Shown: positions 56,081 to 63,940, counted from the stretch's first letter. The stretch: 64,000 nt of DNA from Streptomyces typhae (GCF_009755605.1 NZ_WPNZ01000007.1:1-64000), one strand, 5' to 3'. Numbers and translations: made by a program. Notes: generated by a model not told the origin, from the sequence alone.

Positions 56081-56110
56081 AGCCTGTCCGGCGCTTGAGG
56101 GCGAGCGCGC
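56081..56110 (+). repeat. Dispersed intergenic repeat, copy 3
   Basis: AGCCTGTCCGGCGCTTGAGG followed by GCGAGCGCGC; the core is diverged by a few bases from copies 1 and 2 and lies in the opposite orientation. Confidence 0.75.
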
Positions 56111-56151
56111 AGCGAGAGCCTTGCCCACTCACGGTTGGGCACGGCGGAAAT

Positions 56152-56189
56152 CAAGCCCGTCCGGCGCTTGAGGACGAGCGCGCAGCGCG
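56152..56189 (+). repeat. Dispersed intergenic repeat, copy 4
   Basis: CAAGCCCGTCCGGCGCTTGA followed by GGACGAGCGCGCAGCGCG; closest to copies 1 and 2 in sequence, in the opposite orientation. It lies 71 bases after copy 3. Confidence 0.8.
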
Positions 56190-56259
56190 ATCGACGGCCC
56201 CACGCCCCCGGCGAGATGGAACCCCCGGCCGGAGAGGCCAAAGCGGCCAGGACCCCGGC

Positions 56260-56769
56260 CTAGCTGGGGGCGCCCAGTTCCGCCCAGACGGTCTTGCCCG
56301 CAGAATCGGACGTCCGTACGACACCCCAGTCGAGGCAGAGCCGCTGCACGATGAACATGCCGTGCCCGCCGGGCCGCCCCGCACGGTGCGGGGTTCGGGG
56401 GGCGGGCTGACCGGCGCCGCGGTCGGAGACCTCGACGCGCAGGACCTTCCCGTCACTGGAGAGCCACAGCTCGTCGGGGCCCTCCGCGTGCAGGCACGCG
56501 TTGGTGACCAGCTCGGAGACCACGAGCAGTACGTCCTCGGCGGCGGCGCGCCGGTCGGCACCCGACGCGGGCAGCCAGCCCCAGGCGTGCAGCGCCTCCC
56601 GGGTGAAGTCGCGTGAGAGCGGCACGACGCCGCTCTCCCCGTTCAGGCTCAGCCTGCGGACCTGACGGGCCCCGGACTCCGGGGCGGTCGCGGGCGCGGG
56701 AGCAGCGGCGACCGCGGCCTCCGGCTCCGGGCCACGATCGCCCGGCGAGCAAGGCCGGGTGGTGCTCAT
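56260..56769 (-). CDS. RsbW-like anti-sigma factor / serine kinase (HATPase_c)
   Basis: 169 residues from ATG 56769 (GAGGTG eight bases upstream). After an Ala/Pro-rich N-terminus comes a GHKL ATPase fold: AAAEDVLLVVSELVTNACLH (N box, Asn for Mg), VEVSDRGAGQPAP (G1), and GGHGMFIVQRL (G2). Proteins of this type bind a sigma factor and phosphorylate a STAS antagonist. With the adjacent STAS gene (57211-57579) and the divergent sigma gene it makes a complete partner-switch module. From memory the arrangement matches the S. coelicolor sigI locus. Confidence 0.88.
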   Translation of the reverse strand: MSTTRPCSPGDRGPEPEAAVAAAPAPATAPESGARQVRRLSLNGESGVVPLSRDFTREALHAWGWLPASGADRRAAAEDVLLVVSELVTNACLHAEGPDELWLSSDGKVLRVEVSDRGAGQPAPRTPHRAGRPGGHGMFIVQRLCLDWGVVRTSDSAGKTVWAELGAPS

Positions 56770-57210
56770 CAGCACTTCACCTCACCGACAAGAGGACTGG
56801 ACAAAAGACGAGGGTGCGGGATCCCGGTGGGCCCCCGCCCACCGGCTGCCTCCTGGCCGCTTGCCGTTCCGACTTTTACTTTGCTGACTTTCTGGCTTAC
56901 TGGCTTACTGGCCTACTGACGTACCGACTTGCTCACGTACTGCCGTACTGCCGAACCGACGTACCGACTCACTGCCGCACTCGCCGACCGACCACTGCCG
57001 CCACTGTTGCCGCTGCTGTTGCCTCTTCCGCTGCTGCTGCCGCGACCTGAACGCCGACAGATTCAGGGTGACTCCTGCCCGGCCGTTCCGTACGAACACC
57101 CATGGATTCGGCAGGAACCGTGTGACGCTGGTAACGCGTCGATCACACAGTGACAACTGACGCGTAACTCTTCGCGCCGCACGCGGGCCGCACACGGAGA
57201 GTCACCCGGC
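56770..57210. other. Low-complexity leader between the STAS and anti-sigma genes
   Basis: 441 bp without a gene. It is packed with short tandem motifs: GGCTTACT/GGCCTACT doublets (56890-56918), TACTGCCG and GTACCGAC repeats (56920-56975) and GCTGCTGTTGCC/GCTGCTGCTGCC (57010-57050). On the minus strand this would be transcribed between the two regulatory genes and could fold or carry a second promoter. Confidence 0.5.
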
Positions 57211-57579
57211 CTATTCGGCGAGTGCCGCTTCGAGCGTCTCGTGGACGGTGAAGACGGCGTCGGCGCCGGTGATCTCGAACACCCGGGCCACCACCGGCAG
57301 CATCCCGGCGAGATGAACTCCGCCTCCTGCGGCCTCGGCCTTGAGCCGTGCTCCGAGGAGCACATTCAGCCCCGTCGAGTCACAGAACTCCAGGCGCGAG
57401 CAGTCGACTACGAGCCGTGTGAAGCCGTCGTCGACGCAGGCCTCCAGCGGCTCGCGCAACAAATCGGCGGTGTGGTGATCCAACTCACCCGCCGGAGTCA
57501 CGACGGCACTGCGGCCCTCTTTCCGGACTTCGACCAGAAGCCGGCCCCTATGTGCGCTGCCGACCGTCCCGCGGTCCAT
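57211..57579 (-). CDS. STAS-domain anti-anti-sigma factor
   Basis: 122 residues. VEVRKEGRSAVVTPAGELDHHTADLLREPL opens the domain. The phosphorylation site is the Ser in FCDSTGLNVLLGA (about 66-78), as in SpoIIAA, RsbV and BldG, and the fold ends with FTVHETLEAALAE. When unphosphorylated, such proteins release the sigma factor from its anti-sigma. ATG 57579. It is upstream of the RsbW-like gene on the same strand and divergent from the sigma gene. Confidence 0.93.
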   Translation of the reverse strand: MDRGTVGSAHRGRLLVEVRKEGRSAVVTPAGELDHHTADLLREPLEACVDDGFTRLVVDCSRLEFCDSTGLNVLLGARLKAEAAGGGVHLAGMLPVVARVFEITGADAVFTVHETLEAALAE

Positions 57580-57852
57580 GCCGTCACTCTCTTCCCGACA
57601 AGTCGTGGGCTGTTCCTTGCGCGCTGTGAGGCGCGATGACGCCCCTGAACACTACGCCTTCCCTACGCCCAGGGGTACCCGAACATCCCCCCGAATTCGG
57701 ACATTTCGGAACGGAACGCACTTGCGACTCCGACGCGGAAGCGGGTAGGGGTAGAAGAGACACCAATCGACACGGACGGCCATGGAGGCGCCGCACACCG
57801 CAGTGCACGTAGTGGCATCGGCAGCCATATGCCGAGAACGATGGAGGAGACC

Positions 57853-58848
57853 ATGTCACCCCGGCTCGACGAATCGCATACTGACCAGGCGACGTCGACA
57901 CCCCCGCCGCACCGCACCGAGACCGAGACCACAGTGGCCCCTGCGACCACGGTGATCCCGGCGCCCTCGGTCCCCGCCGACGAAGCCGTGCCGACCACGC
58001 AGGCCGACCCCCTGTTCGCCGGCGCCGGCGAGCTGCACGAGAGCCTGACCGGGCTCCCCGAGATCCCCCCTTACGACGAGGTGGGGCCGCTGGACGCGCG
58101 GGCCCTGTCGAAGACGCTCTTCGAACGGCTCGAGTCCCTCGAAGAGGGCACGCACGAGCACGCGTACGTCCGCAACACCCTCGTCGAACTCAACCTGGCC
58201 CTGGTCAAGTTCGCCGCCTCCCGGTTCCGCTCCCGCAGCGAGCCGATGGAGGACATCATCCAGGTCGGCACCATCGGCCTGATCAAAGCGATCGACCGGT
58301 TCGAACTCAGCCGCGGCGTCGAGTTCCCCACCTTCGCGATGCCGACGATCGTCGGCGAGATCAAGCGCTTCTTCCGCGACACGTCGTGGTCGGTGCGGGT
58401 GCCGCGCCGACTCCAGGAGCTCCGTCTCGACCTCGCGAAGGCGGGCGACGAGCTCGCCCAGCAGTTCGACCGCGCGCCGACAGTGGCCGAACTCGCCGAA
58501 CGCCTCGGCATCACGAACGACGAGGTCGTCGAGGGCATGGCGGCGTCCAACGCCTACACCGCCAGCTCGCTGGACGCCCAGCCGGAGGAGGACGACTCCG
58601 AGGGCGCCCTCGCCGACCGCATCGGTTACGAGGACCACGGCCTGGAGGGCATCGAGTACGTCGAGTCCCTCAAGCCGCTGATCGCCGAGCTGCCGCCCCG
58701 GGACCGCAAGATCCTTTCGCTGCGCTTCGTCGCCAACATGACGCAGTCGGAGATAGGCGAGGAGCTCGGCATCTCGCAGATGCACGTGTCCCGCCTGCTG
58801 TCGCGCACCCTCGTACGCCTGCGCAAGGGCCTGACCCTGGAGGAGTAG
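57853..58848 (+). CDS. SigB/SigF-family RNA polymerase sigma factor
   Basis: 331 residues from ATG 57853 (GGAGGAG just upstream); two more in-frame ATGs lie 12 and 24 bases earlier. After a Thr/Pro-rich N-terminus, region 2 reads MEDIIQVGTIGLIKAIDRFE and VEFPTFAMPTIVGEIKRFFR. Region 3 has LAERLGITNDEVVEG, and region 4 the helix-turn-helix MTQSEIGEELGISQMHVSRLL. This is the stress/sporulation type controlled by partner switching. By position it would correspond to sigI of S. coelicolor (recollection, not checked). Confidence 0.93.
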   Translation: MSPRLDESHTDQATSTPPPHRTETETTVAPATTVIPAPSVPADEAVPTTQADPLFAGAGELHESLTGLPEIPPYDEVGPLDARALSKTLFERLESLEEGTHEHAYVRNTLVELNLALVKFAASRFRSRSEPMEDIIQVGTIGLIKAIDRFELSRGVEFPTFAMPTIVGEIKRFFRDTSWSVRVPRRLQELRLDLAKAGDELAQQFDRAPTVAELAERLGITNDEVVEGMAASNAYTASSLDAQPEEDDSEGALADRIGYEDHGLEGIEYVESLKPLIAELPPRDRKILSLRFVANMTQSEIGEELGISQMHVSRLLSRTLVRLRKGLTLEE

Positions 58849-59043
58849 GCCGACCACCGCGCCCGCGTTCCGCCCTTGTTCCTGTTCCTGTTCTTCGGGT
58901 GCCCAGACGCTCCGCGCGCAAACGACCGGAACGGTGCCGCATGCCGGAGACCGCCCGCCCGCAGCGGGTCGGCCCCCGACATGCGGCACCGCCGTCTCCT
59001 CCGTCTCCCCCAGTGCCGTACGACGACTCGTTAGCCTCGGACG

Positions 59044-59394
59044 ATGATTACTTGCGTGGTCGAGTACGTGATCGACCCGGCGAAGACCGAGTCGTTCGAG
59101 CGTTTCGGGCGCCGCTGGATGGAGCTGGTGGACCGGCACGGCGGCACCCACCACGGGTACTTCCTCCCGGCGGAGGGCGCGAGCGACAAGGCGCTGGCCC
59201 TGTTCAGCTTCCCGAGCCTCGCCGCGTACGAGGAGTACAGGACGCTGTTCGGCAAGGACGCCGAGTTCATCGAGGCGGACCGGATCAGGGACGAGAGCGG
59301 GTGCGTGCTGCGCTACGAGCGCACGTTCATGCGCCCCCTGCTGCCTGGAACTCCCCCGTCAGCCCCGGCGGCCCCGACAGCCCCCTCTGACTAA
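59044..59394 (+). CDS. NIPSNAP family protein
   Basis: 116 residues: MITCVVEYVIDPAKTESFER, then HGGTHHGYFLPAEG, LALFSFPSLAAYEEYRTLFG and VLRYERTFMRP. This is the dimeric ferredoxin-like alpha/beta fold of NIPSNAP domain proteins, whose function in bacteria is unknown. A Pro/Ala tail ends the protein. It starts at ATG 59044. Its stop overlaps the convergent ATPase stop by four bases (59391-59394). Confidence 0.9.
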   Translation: MITCVVEYVIDPAKTESFERFGRRWMELVDRHGGTHHGYFLPAEGASDKALALFSFPSLAAYEEYRTLFGKDAEFIEADRIRDESGCVLRYERTFMRPLLPGTPPSAPAAPTAPSD

Positions 59395-59759
59395 CCCTCA
59401 AGCTCGCACCACACCGTCTTGCTGTCGGCGCCCTGCTCCACGCCCCACCGCAGCGAGACGGCATCGACGAGAGCGAGCCCGCGCCCCGCCTCCTCGTCAC
59501 GACCCGCTTCCCGGAGCACCGGCCAGACCCGCGGATCGGGGTCGGTGACGGCGACCCGGGTCCGCCCACCGCCCGCCCGAGTGAGGCGGACGGTGACGGG
59601 GGTCCCCTCCCCCAGGTGCCGGATCACGTTGCTGAGCAGCTCGGTGACGCAGAGCTGTACGTCGGGACGACCGCCCAGGCTCCGGCGCAGTTCGGGGACC
59701 GCTTTGGGTACGGCGAGGAGGGCCACCTCAAAGGTGGGGTACGAGTCCTGGTCGTGCAT
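59391..59759 (-). CDS. ATP-binding anti-sigma-like protein (HATPase_c, AbaA/RsbW type)
   Basis: 122 residues from ATG 59759. The GHKL fold is visible in VQLCVTELLSNVIRHLGEG (N box), VAVTDPDPRVWPVL (G1, with DPDPR replacing DxGxG) and EAGRGLALVDAVSLRWGVE (G2). Proteins like this are usually encoded beside WhiJ-like XRE and BldB-like DUF397 genes in Streptomyces. Here it is divergent from such a pair, with repeated GTGACG boxes in the shared promoter region. Whether it binds a sigma factor is unknown. Confidence 0.88.
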   Translation of the reverse strand: MHDQDSYPTFEVALLAVPKAVPELRRSLGGRPDVQLCVTELLSNVIRHLGEGTPVTVRLTRAGGGRTRVAVTDPDPRVWPVLREAGRDEEAGRGLALVDAVSLRWGVEQGADSKTVWCELEG

Positions 59760-59786
59760 GGGGGTACGCCTTCTTCCGTGCGCTCT

Positions 59787-59852
59787 GTGACGTTCTGGTT
59801 CCACAGTGACGCTCGGGTGACGTAGCGTGACAGGGGTTCGGGTTCCACAGTG
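59787..59852. promoter_or_regulatory. Repeated boxes in a divergent promoter region
   Basis: GTGACG or GTGAC occurs at 59787, 59806, 59817 and 59827, the last three at about 10-bp steps. The 12-mer GGTTCCACAGTG occurs twice, at 59797-59808 and 59841-59852. They lie between the ATPase and XRE genes and are good candidates for the operator of the XRE protein. Confidence 0.5.
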
Positions 59853-59878
59853 CGAAGCGTGGAAGGCGGTCACCACCT

Positions 59879-60730
59879 GTGGCAGCGCGCAAGGACATCG
59901 ACGGTTCGGCGAGCGTTCCCGCCTTTTACGGCAAGGAGCTGCGCTGGAAGCGGGAGGCGGCGGGCCGCACGCTTCAGGAGACGGTGGAGGGGAGCTACTT
60001 CGGGGCGACATACCTCAGCGAAATCGAGCGGGGGCAGCGGCGCATCCCGCTGGAACTGGCCCGCCACGTGGACCGGCTCCTCGCGACTGACGGATTCTTC
60101 GAGCGGCGCTGCGCGGACGTACACAAGGCACGAAGGGTCAAGCACGCCGAGTACTTCGCCCACGTCGTGGAGCTGGAAGCGCGAGCGAAGGAGATCGAGG
60201 AGTGGAACCCCACCCTGATCCCGGGGCCCCTCCAACTGGAGCCGTACATCCGTGCAGTTGTTCATGCCGCATACCCTCGTGAGGCCGAAGAAACGGTCAA
60301 GGCGAAGGTCGAAGACCGGCGGGAGCGGGCATGGCTCTTCGAAGACGCGAAGGGGCCCGAGTGCTGGCTCGTGATGCACGAGTCGATCCTGCGGCAACCG
60401 ATCATCGGCAATGCCGAGATGGCGGAGCAGCTCGCCCATATCGTCACCGTCATCGAACGGCGGCGCGTCATTCCACAGATCCTTCCGTGGAATGGGCAGG
60501 CGCACCCCTTCATGATGGGCGCGACCTGGCTCATGACCTTCGATGATTCCCCGCCGCTCATGTACACGGAGGGCATGTACAGCGGACAGGTCATCGACGA
60601 ACCGGAACTCGTAGCGCAGTACACGAGCGCGTACGGTCGACTCAGAGCTGCGGCACTGCCGCCGGAGGACTCACTGAGGATGATCAAGAAAGCAGCGGAG
60701 GAATACGAGAATGGCATGTACGAGCGCTGA
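59879..60730 (+). CDS. XRE-family regulator with DUF5753 domain (WhiJ-like)
   Basis: 283 residues from GTG 59879. The N-terminal helix-turn-helix reads LRWKREAAGRTLQETVEGSY and TYLSEIERGQRRIPLELARH. The C-terminal DUF5753 region begins about residue 90 (EARAKEIEEWNPTLIPGPLQ, YIRAVVHAA) with the typical WLVMHESILRQPIIGNAEMA and IPQILPWNGQAHPFMMGATW. Such proteins pair with DUF397 partners in developmental and antibiotic regulation. Its end overlaps the DUF397 gene by 20 bases. Slightly lower GC than the core genes. Confidence 0.92.
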   Translation: MAARKDIDGSASVPAFYGKELRWKREAAGRTLQETVEGSYFGATYLSEIERGQRRIPLELARHVDRLLATDGFFERRCADVHKARRVKHAEYFAHVVELEARAKEIEEWNPTLIPGPLQLEPYIRAVVHAAYPREAEETVKAKVEDRRERAWLFEDAKGPECWLVMHESILRQPIIGNAEMAEQLAHIVTVIERRRVIPQILPWNGQAHPFMMGATWLMTFDDSPPLMYTEGMYSGQVIDEPELVAQYTSAYGRLRAAALPPEDSLRMIKKAAEEYENGMYER

Positions 60731-60926
60731 CTTGGCCCTGCTCATCTGGCACAAGAGCAGCTACAGCAACGGCTCCGAGGGACTCTGCCTGGAGGTCGCC
60801 ACCGGCCTCCCCGGCACCGTCCCCGTCCGGGACTCCAAGGCCCCGGACGGCCCCGCCCTGCTCGTCAACGCGACCGCGTGGGCACCCTTCATCGCCGCCG
60901 TCGCGGCAGGCGACCTGACCCTCTGA
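60711..60926 (+). CDS. DUF397 (BldB-like) small regulatory protein
   Basis: 71 residues with the DUF397 hallmarks WHKSSYSNGSEGLCLEVA, VPVRDSKAPDGPALLV and AWAPFIAAVAAGDL. These proteins act with the cognate XRE partner, apparently modulating its activity. The overlap with the XRE gene indicates coupled translation. Confidence 0.93.
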   Translation: MACTSADLALLIWHKSSYSNGSEGLCLEVATGLPGTVPVRDSKAPDGPALLVNATAWAPFIAAVAAGDLTL

Positions 60927-60938
60927 GAGAGGCACCCC

Positions 60939-61463
60939 GTGCTTCTGGACGGTGACAACTGGCGTCGCCTCTTCGACGCCTCCGAGCGGGAAGCGTGGCG
61001 CTTCGAGGCGCAGCCCACGTACACCATGCCCAAGGAGCGGGAGAACGTGGCCCGCTTCCTGCGGGGCGAGGCCAAGCCCGCCGAGCACAACGCACGTTGG
61101 CACGAGCGGGTGCGGGGGTACGTCGAGTCCGGCAGACGCATCGGCCGCGTCCGTGTCGTACGCCAGCCGCTCACTGACTACCAGCGGTACCAGTTCGCGT
61201 GGGGCATCCCGGGGAACATCGCGGCCGGGGAGGACATCCGCGTCCTGGACGTGACGCGGGACGACCACGGCCTGCCGCTCACCGGACGTGACTGGTGGAT
61301 GTTCGACGAATCCCGCATCGCACACCTGAACTTCCGGCCGGACGGGACACAGATCAACCGCGAGGCGTACGAGGGCGATCCGGCACGCTACGTGACGTGG
61401 AAGCGCGTGGCTCTGGCGCACGCGGTGCCTTTCGAAGAGTACGCGGCAGACCTGGACGCCTGA
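60939..61463 (+). CDS. DUF6879 family protein, copy 1
   Basis: 174 residues from GTG 60939, 12 bases after the DUF397 gene. MLLDGDNWRRLFDASEREAW and FEAQPTYTMPKERENVARFL open it. VVRQPLTDYQRYQFAW is the central motif and RDWWMFDESRIAHLNFRPDG the C-terminal one. DUF6879 proteins are often next to XRE/DUF397 genes; their function is unknown. It shares motifs with the next gene and the one at 62352, showing tandem duplication. Confidence 0.85.
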   Translation: MLLDGDNWRRLFDASEREAWRFEAQPTYTMPKERENVARFLRGEAKPAEHNARWHERVRGYVESGRRIGRVRVVRQPLTDYQRYQFAWGIPGNIAAGEDIRVLDVTRDDHGLPLTGRDWWMFDESRIAHLNFRPDGTQINREAYEGDPARYVTWKRVALAHAVPFEEYAADLDA

Positions 61464-61508
61464 CCCGGTAGTTGCATGCCCCACAAAACACCCTTGAGGA
61501 GGTGGCCT

Positions 61509-62036
61509 GTGGCCCTGCACGGCACCCGCCCCGTACTGCTCGACGGCGACGCCTGGCAGGCGTACCTGCACGGCTTCGAGCGCTCCGCCTTCCGGCTCGA
61601 AGTGCACCAGACGTACACCATGCCCACCGAGACCGAGACGGTCCGTGGCTTCCTCGCCGGAGCCAGGAAGCCCGACGGATTCAACGCGTCATGGCACCGG
61701 ACGATCAGGGACCACGCTGCCCGGGGCCGGACGATGACGCGCGCCAAGGTCGTGCGCCGACCTCTCACGCCGTACAGCAGATACCTGTTCGAGTGGTGCA
61801 TCCCCGGAAATGTGGAGGCCGGGGAGAACTATCACATCGTGGAGCTGGGCGATCGACCGAACCCCGGACTGCCCGAACAGGATTTCTGGCTGTTCGACGA
61901 ATCGACGGTCGTCCACCTCAATTACCGCCCTGACGGGACACAGATCAATCGTGAGCTGATCCAGGAACCGGACATGGACACGTATCTGGCGTGGCGGGAT
62001 CTCGCCTTGCAAAACGCCACGCCCTTCAGAGCCTGA
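61509..62036 (+). CDS. DUF6879 family protein, copy 2
   Basis: 175 residues from GTG 61509, preceded by GAGGAGG with six bases spacing (strong); ATG 61476 is less likely. VLLDGDAWQAYLHGFERSAF, RLEVHQTYTMPTETETVRGF, VVRRPLTPYSRYLFEW and DFWLFDESTVVHLNYRPDG align with copy 1. Copies 1 and 2 are closer to each other than to copy 3. GC is lower than in the core. Confidence 0.85.
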   Translation: MALHGTRPVLLDGDAWQAYLHGFERSAFRLEVHQTYTMPTETETVRGFLAGARKPDGFNASWHRTIRDHAARGRTMTRAKVVRRPLTPYSRYLFEWCIPGNVEAGENYHIVELGDRPNPGLPEQDFWLFDESTVVHLNYRPDGTQINRELIQEPDMDTYLAWRDLALQNATPFRA

Positions 62037-62161
62037 GGACAGTCTAGGCAGTTTCCCGTTCTCTCAACTCTGCCACCTTGACCCCTTGCCTCAGGGTCGC
62101 AAGGATCGAACAGGGAACGGGGCGAAGCCCCTACCGCCAACCTGAGCCAGGGGGTCAGCCG

Positions 62162-62368
62162 GTGAAACTCAAACAGCTTGCGAGCGAGTGCGACGAGGGG
62201 CCTTGTCCGACCGTTTGGGAGATCGACGGCACGGAGAACGTCCTGGTGCAGGGCTTCAAGGTGGACGACACGCAAGCACTGGCCACCATGCAGCTGCCGG
62301 TCGACGAAACCGCCGTCCGCATCCCTATGTCACTGATTCTGAAGGTGGCCCGTGAACATCTCGCCTGA
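62162..62368 (+). CDS. Small hypothetical protein (68 residues)
   Basis: From GTG 62162: KLKQLASECDEGPCPTVWEI, then NVLVQGFKVDD and VDETAVRIPMSLILKVAREH. It contains a CxxxxxC pair near the N-terminus. It overlaps the next DUF6879 gene by 17 bases, so the two are probably coupled. Similar small acidic ORFs are often found with DUF6879 genes. No named domain recognised. Confidence 0.65.
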   Translation: MKLKQLASECDEGPCPTVWEIDGTENVLVQGFKVDDTQALATMQLPVDETAVRIPMSLILKVAREHLA

Positions 62369-62897
62369 GGAATTCGGAAAGCTCTTCTCGGGGTTTCGGC
62401 GCGAGGCCTTCCGGCTCGAAACCCTGGACGACTACAGCAAGTCGGGCGGGGTCGACGCCTACCGCGCGTTCTTGGCCGGCAGGCCACAGCCGGAAGAGTA
62501 CAAGGCGGCCGGCTGGGTCACGACCGTACGGGACGCCACACAGGCCGGCAAGCGCATGTACCGCGTGCACATCCTGGCCCGCCCCTTGAGTGATTACCTG
62601 CGCTTCGAACTCGGATGGGGCTACGTCCGGAACCAGGAAGCCGGGGAAGAATTCTTCATTCTCGATACCACCGACCGGTCGAACCCACTGGCGGGTGTGC
62701 CGGACTTCTGGGCCTTCGATGAACGCTCGGTCGTGACCATGCAGTACGGCAACGGCGGAGAGTTCTTGGGCGCGGAGCTGATCCCCGAGGAACAGGCGCA
62801 GGAGTGGCTGAAGCTCCGAGACGTAGCCCTGGGTAGCGCTGTCCCTTTCCGCGGCTGGTGGGAGCGGCACAAGCCGCGGAGGACTAGCGAATTGTGA
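62352..62897 (+). CDS. DUF6879 family protein, copy 3
   Basis: 181 residues from GTG 62352. FGKLFSGFRREAFRLETLDD, DAYRAFLAGRPQPEEYKAAG, ILARPLSDYLRFELGWGYVR and DFWAFDERSVVTMQYGNGG correspond to the motifs of copies 1 and 2, but the protein is more diverged. It overlaps the small ORF before it. It is the last gene of the plus-strand cluster. Confidence 0.85.
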   Translation: MNISPEEFGKLFSGFRREAFRLETLDDYSKSGGVDAYRAFLAGRPQPEEYKAAGWVTTVRDATQAGKRMYRVHILARPLSDYLRFELGWGYVRNQEAGEEFFILDTTDRSNPLAGVPDFWAFDERSVVTMQYGNGGEFLGAELIPEEQAQEWLKLRDVALGSAVPFRGWWERHKPRRTSEL

Positions 62898-62994
62898 ATG
62901 TGCGACGAGCAGACAGTCGCTCACTGCAGAGAAACAGAAGGAACCGGCGGAGACCCTCTGGGGGCCCCGCCGCGCTGCCGGGTCCTTCCCACGC

Positions 62995-63432
62995 TCATCG
63001 ACGCATTGTTCCCGCGCAGTGCTGGGGATAGCGCGTGTGCTTGACCGAGAGCTGCGCGGACGTGAGAGCGGGCACAGCCATATCACCCGTGATCAGCACG
63101 TCATGATGTGCCCAGCTGGCGAGGCCGGCTCGGCGGCCGCCACCCTGTAGCTGCCACTTCTCGTCAGGCATCTTCACGACGAGGTCGGCCCCCACGATGA
63201 CGGCACGTGTTGCCTGAGTCACGATCCAACGCGCTTTCTCGATGTCCTGTGCCGACAAGCGGCAACATCGATCCGCCATCTGCCAAAGGGTTTGCCATGG
63301 GACGCCCCGCGTCACCGGGCCGATGTAGGCGATCTGCTGATTCTCTACAAGCTTCGACGCATAGCCGAACGCAGGGCCGAACAGTCTGAAGACTGCGACT
63401 CGTCCCTGCCCTCCGTGGGCAGCTTCCGGCAT
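62995..63432 (-). CDS. Hypothetical protein (145 residues)
   Basis: Not recognised. AGGAGA lies five bases before ATG 63432, a strong ribosome site, and codon use is acceptable though lower in GC than the core. It contains VFRLFGPAFGYASKLVENQQ, LSAQDIEKARWIVTQATRAV, ADLVVKMPDEKWQLQGGGRR and ASWAHHDVLITGDMAVPALT; no signal peptide or helix. It converges with the DUF6879 cluster and shares the strand with the Cys-tailed gene. Possibly part of the same acquired block. Confidence 0.6.
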   Translation of the reverse strand: MPEAAHGGQGRVAVFRLFGPAFGYASKLVENQQIAYIGPVTRGVPWQTLWQMADRCCRLSAQDIEKARWIVTQATRAVIVGADLVVKMPDEKWQLQGGGRRAGLASWAHHDVLITGDMAVPALTSAQLSVKHTRYPQHCAGTMRR

Positions 63433-63496
63433 GAGACTCTCCTATGGAGCCGACGGCGCCCGCAACTGCGGGCCCGGGGCACTGTCGAGCGATCGG

Positions 63497-63940
63497 CTAG
63501 CAGCAAGGGCCGTCGCCACAGCAGGTCGGTTCGTTGCACGCGGCGGACATCTGCCACAGCCGCCGGTCCACCTCGAATCCAGCCTTTTCGATGTGGTCCA
63601 CGACCGAGACCATCAGGCCCCGAGTGCGCACCTTCGAGTTGGGCCTGTGATGCAGGAAGCGCCCGAAGTTCACACGGCACCATTCGGTGTACTCGACGCT
63701 GTGCAGCATGAAGGTGTGCCAGGCGGGATCGACTTCCTTGGACGGAGCGAGAATGCCTTCCGTGCGGGTCGTCCCCATGGTCCACAGGAACGCCAGACCC
63801 TGATCCATGATCCGGTCCGCCATGCTTCGCTCGTATCCGTATTCATCGGCGCAAAAATCCACCAAGCGCCGGAACAGATCCTGCGGAACAAGGTCCCGCC
63901 CGTGCCGTGTACCGACCGGGTGCCTCAGAGCGTAAGTCAC
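63497..63940 (-). CDS. Small GRDP-like protein with cysteine-rich C-terminus
   Basis: 147 residues from GTG 63940, with AAGGAG four bases upstream (strong). The middle motif, KEVDPAWHTFMLHSVEYTEW followed by CRVNFGRFLHHRP, matches the HxxFxLHT-type core of glycine-rich-domain-containing-protein-like families in actinobacteria; function unknown. The C-terminus has CNEPTCCGDGPCC, five Cys in 13 residues, which could bind metal or be modified. It starts close to the right edge of the window and is a complete ORF. Confidence 0.75.
   Translation of the reverse strand: MTYALRHPVGTRHGRDLVPQDLFRRLVDFCADEYGYERSMADRIMDQGLAFLWTMGTTRTEGILAPSKEVDPAWHTFMLHSVEYTEWCRVNFGRFLHHRPNSKVRTRGLMVSVVDHIEKAGFEVDRRLWQMSAACNEPTCCGDGPCC

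Larger units (their letters stand above)
55887..56259. other. Repeat-bearing intergenic region between surface protein and anti-sigma genes
   Basis: No gene. It contains copies 3 and 4 of the dispersed repeat and an imperfect dyad GGTACGCCCGGGACC near 55971-55985. GC falls near 55930-55960, upstream of the LPQTG gene. Confidence 0.4.

Noticed and set aside
57829..57852. Sigma factor start at ATG 57829
   Set aside because: The GGAGGAG ribosome site lies between 57841 and 57853, so ATG 57853 is better placed.
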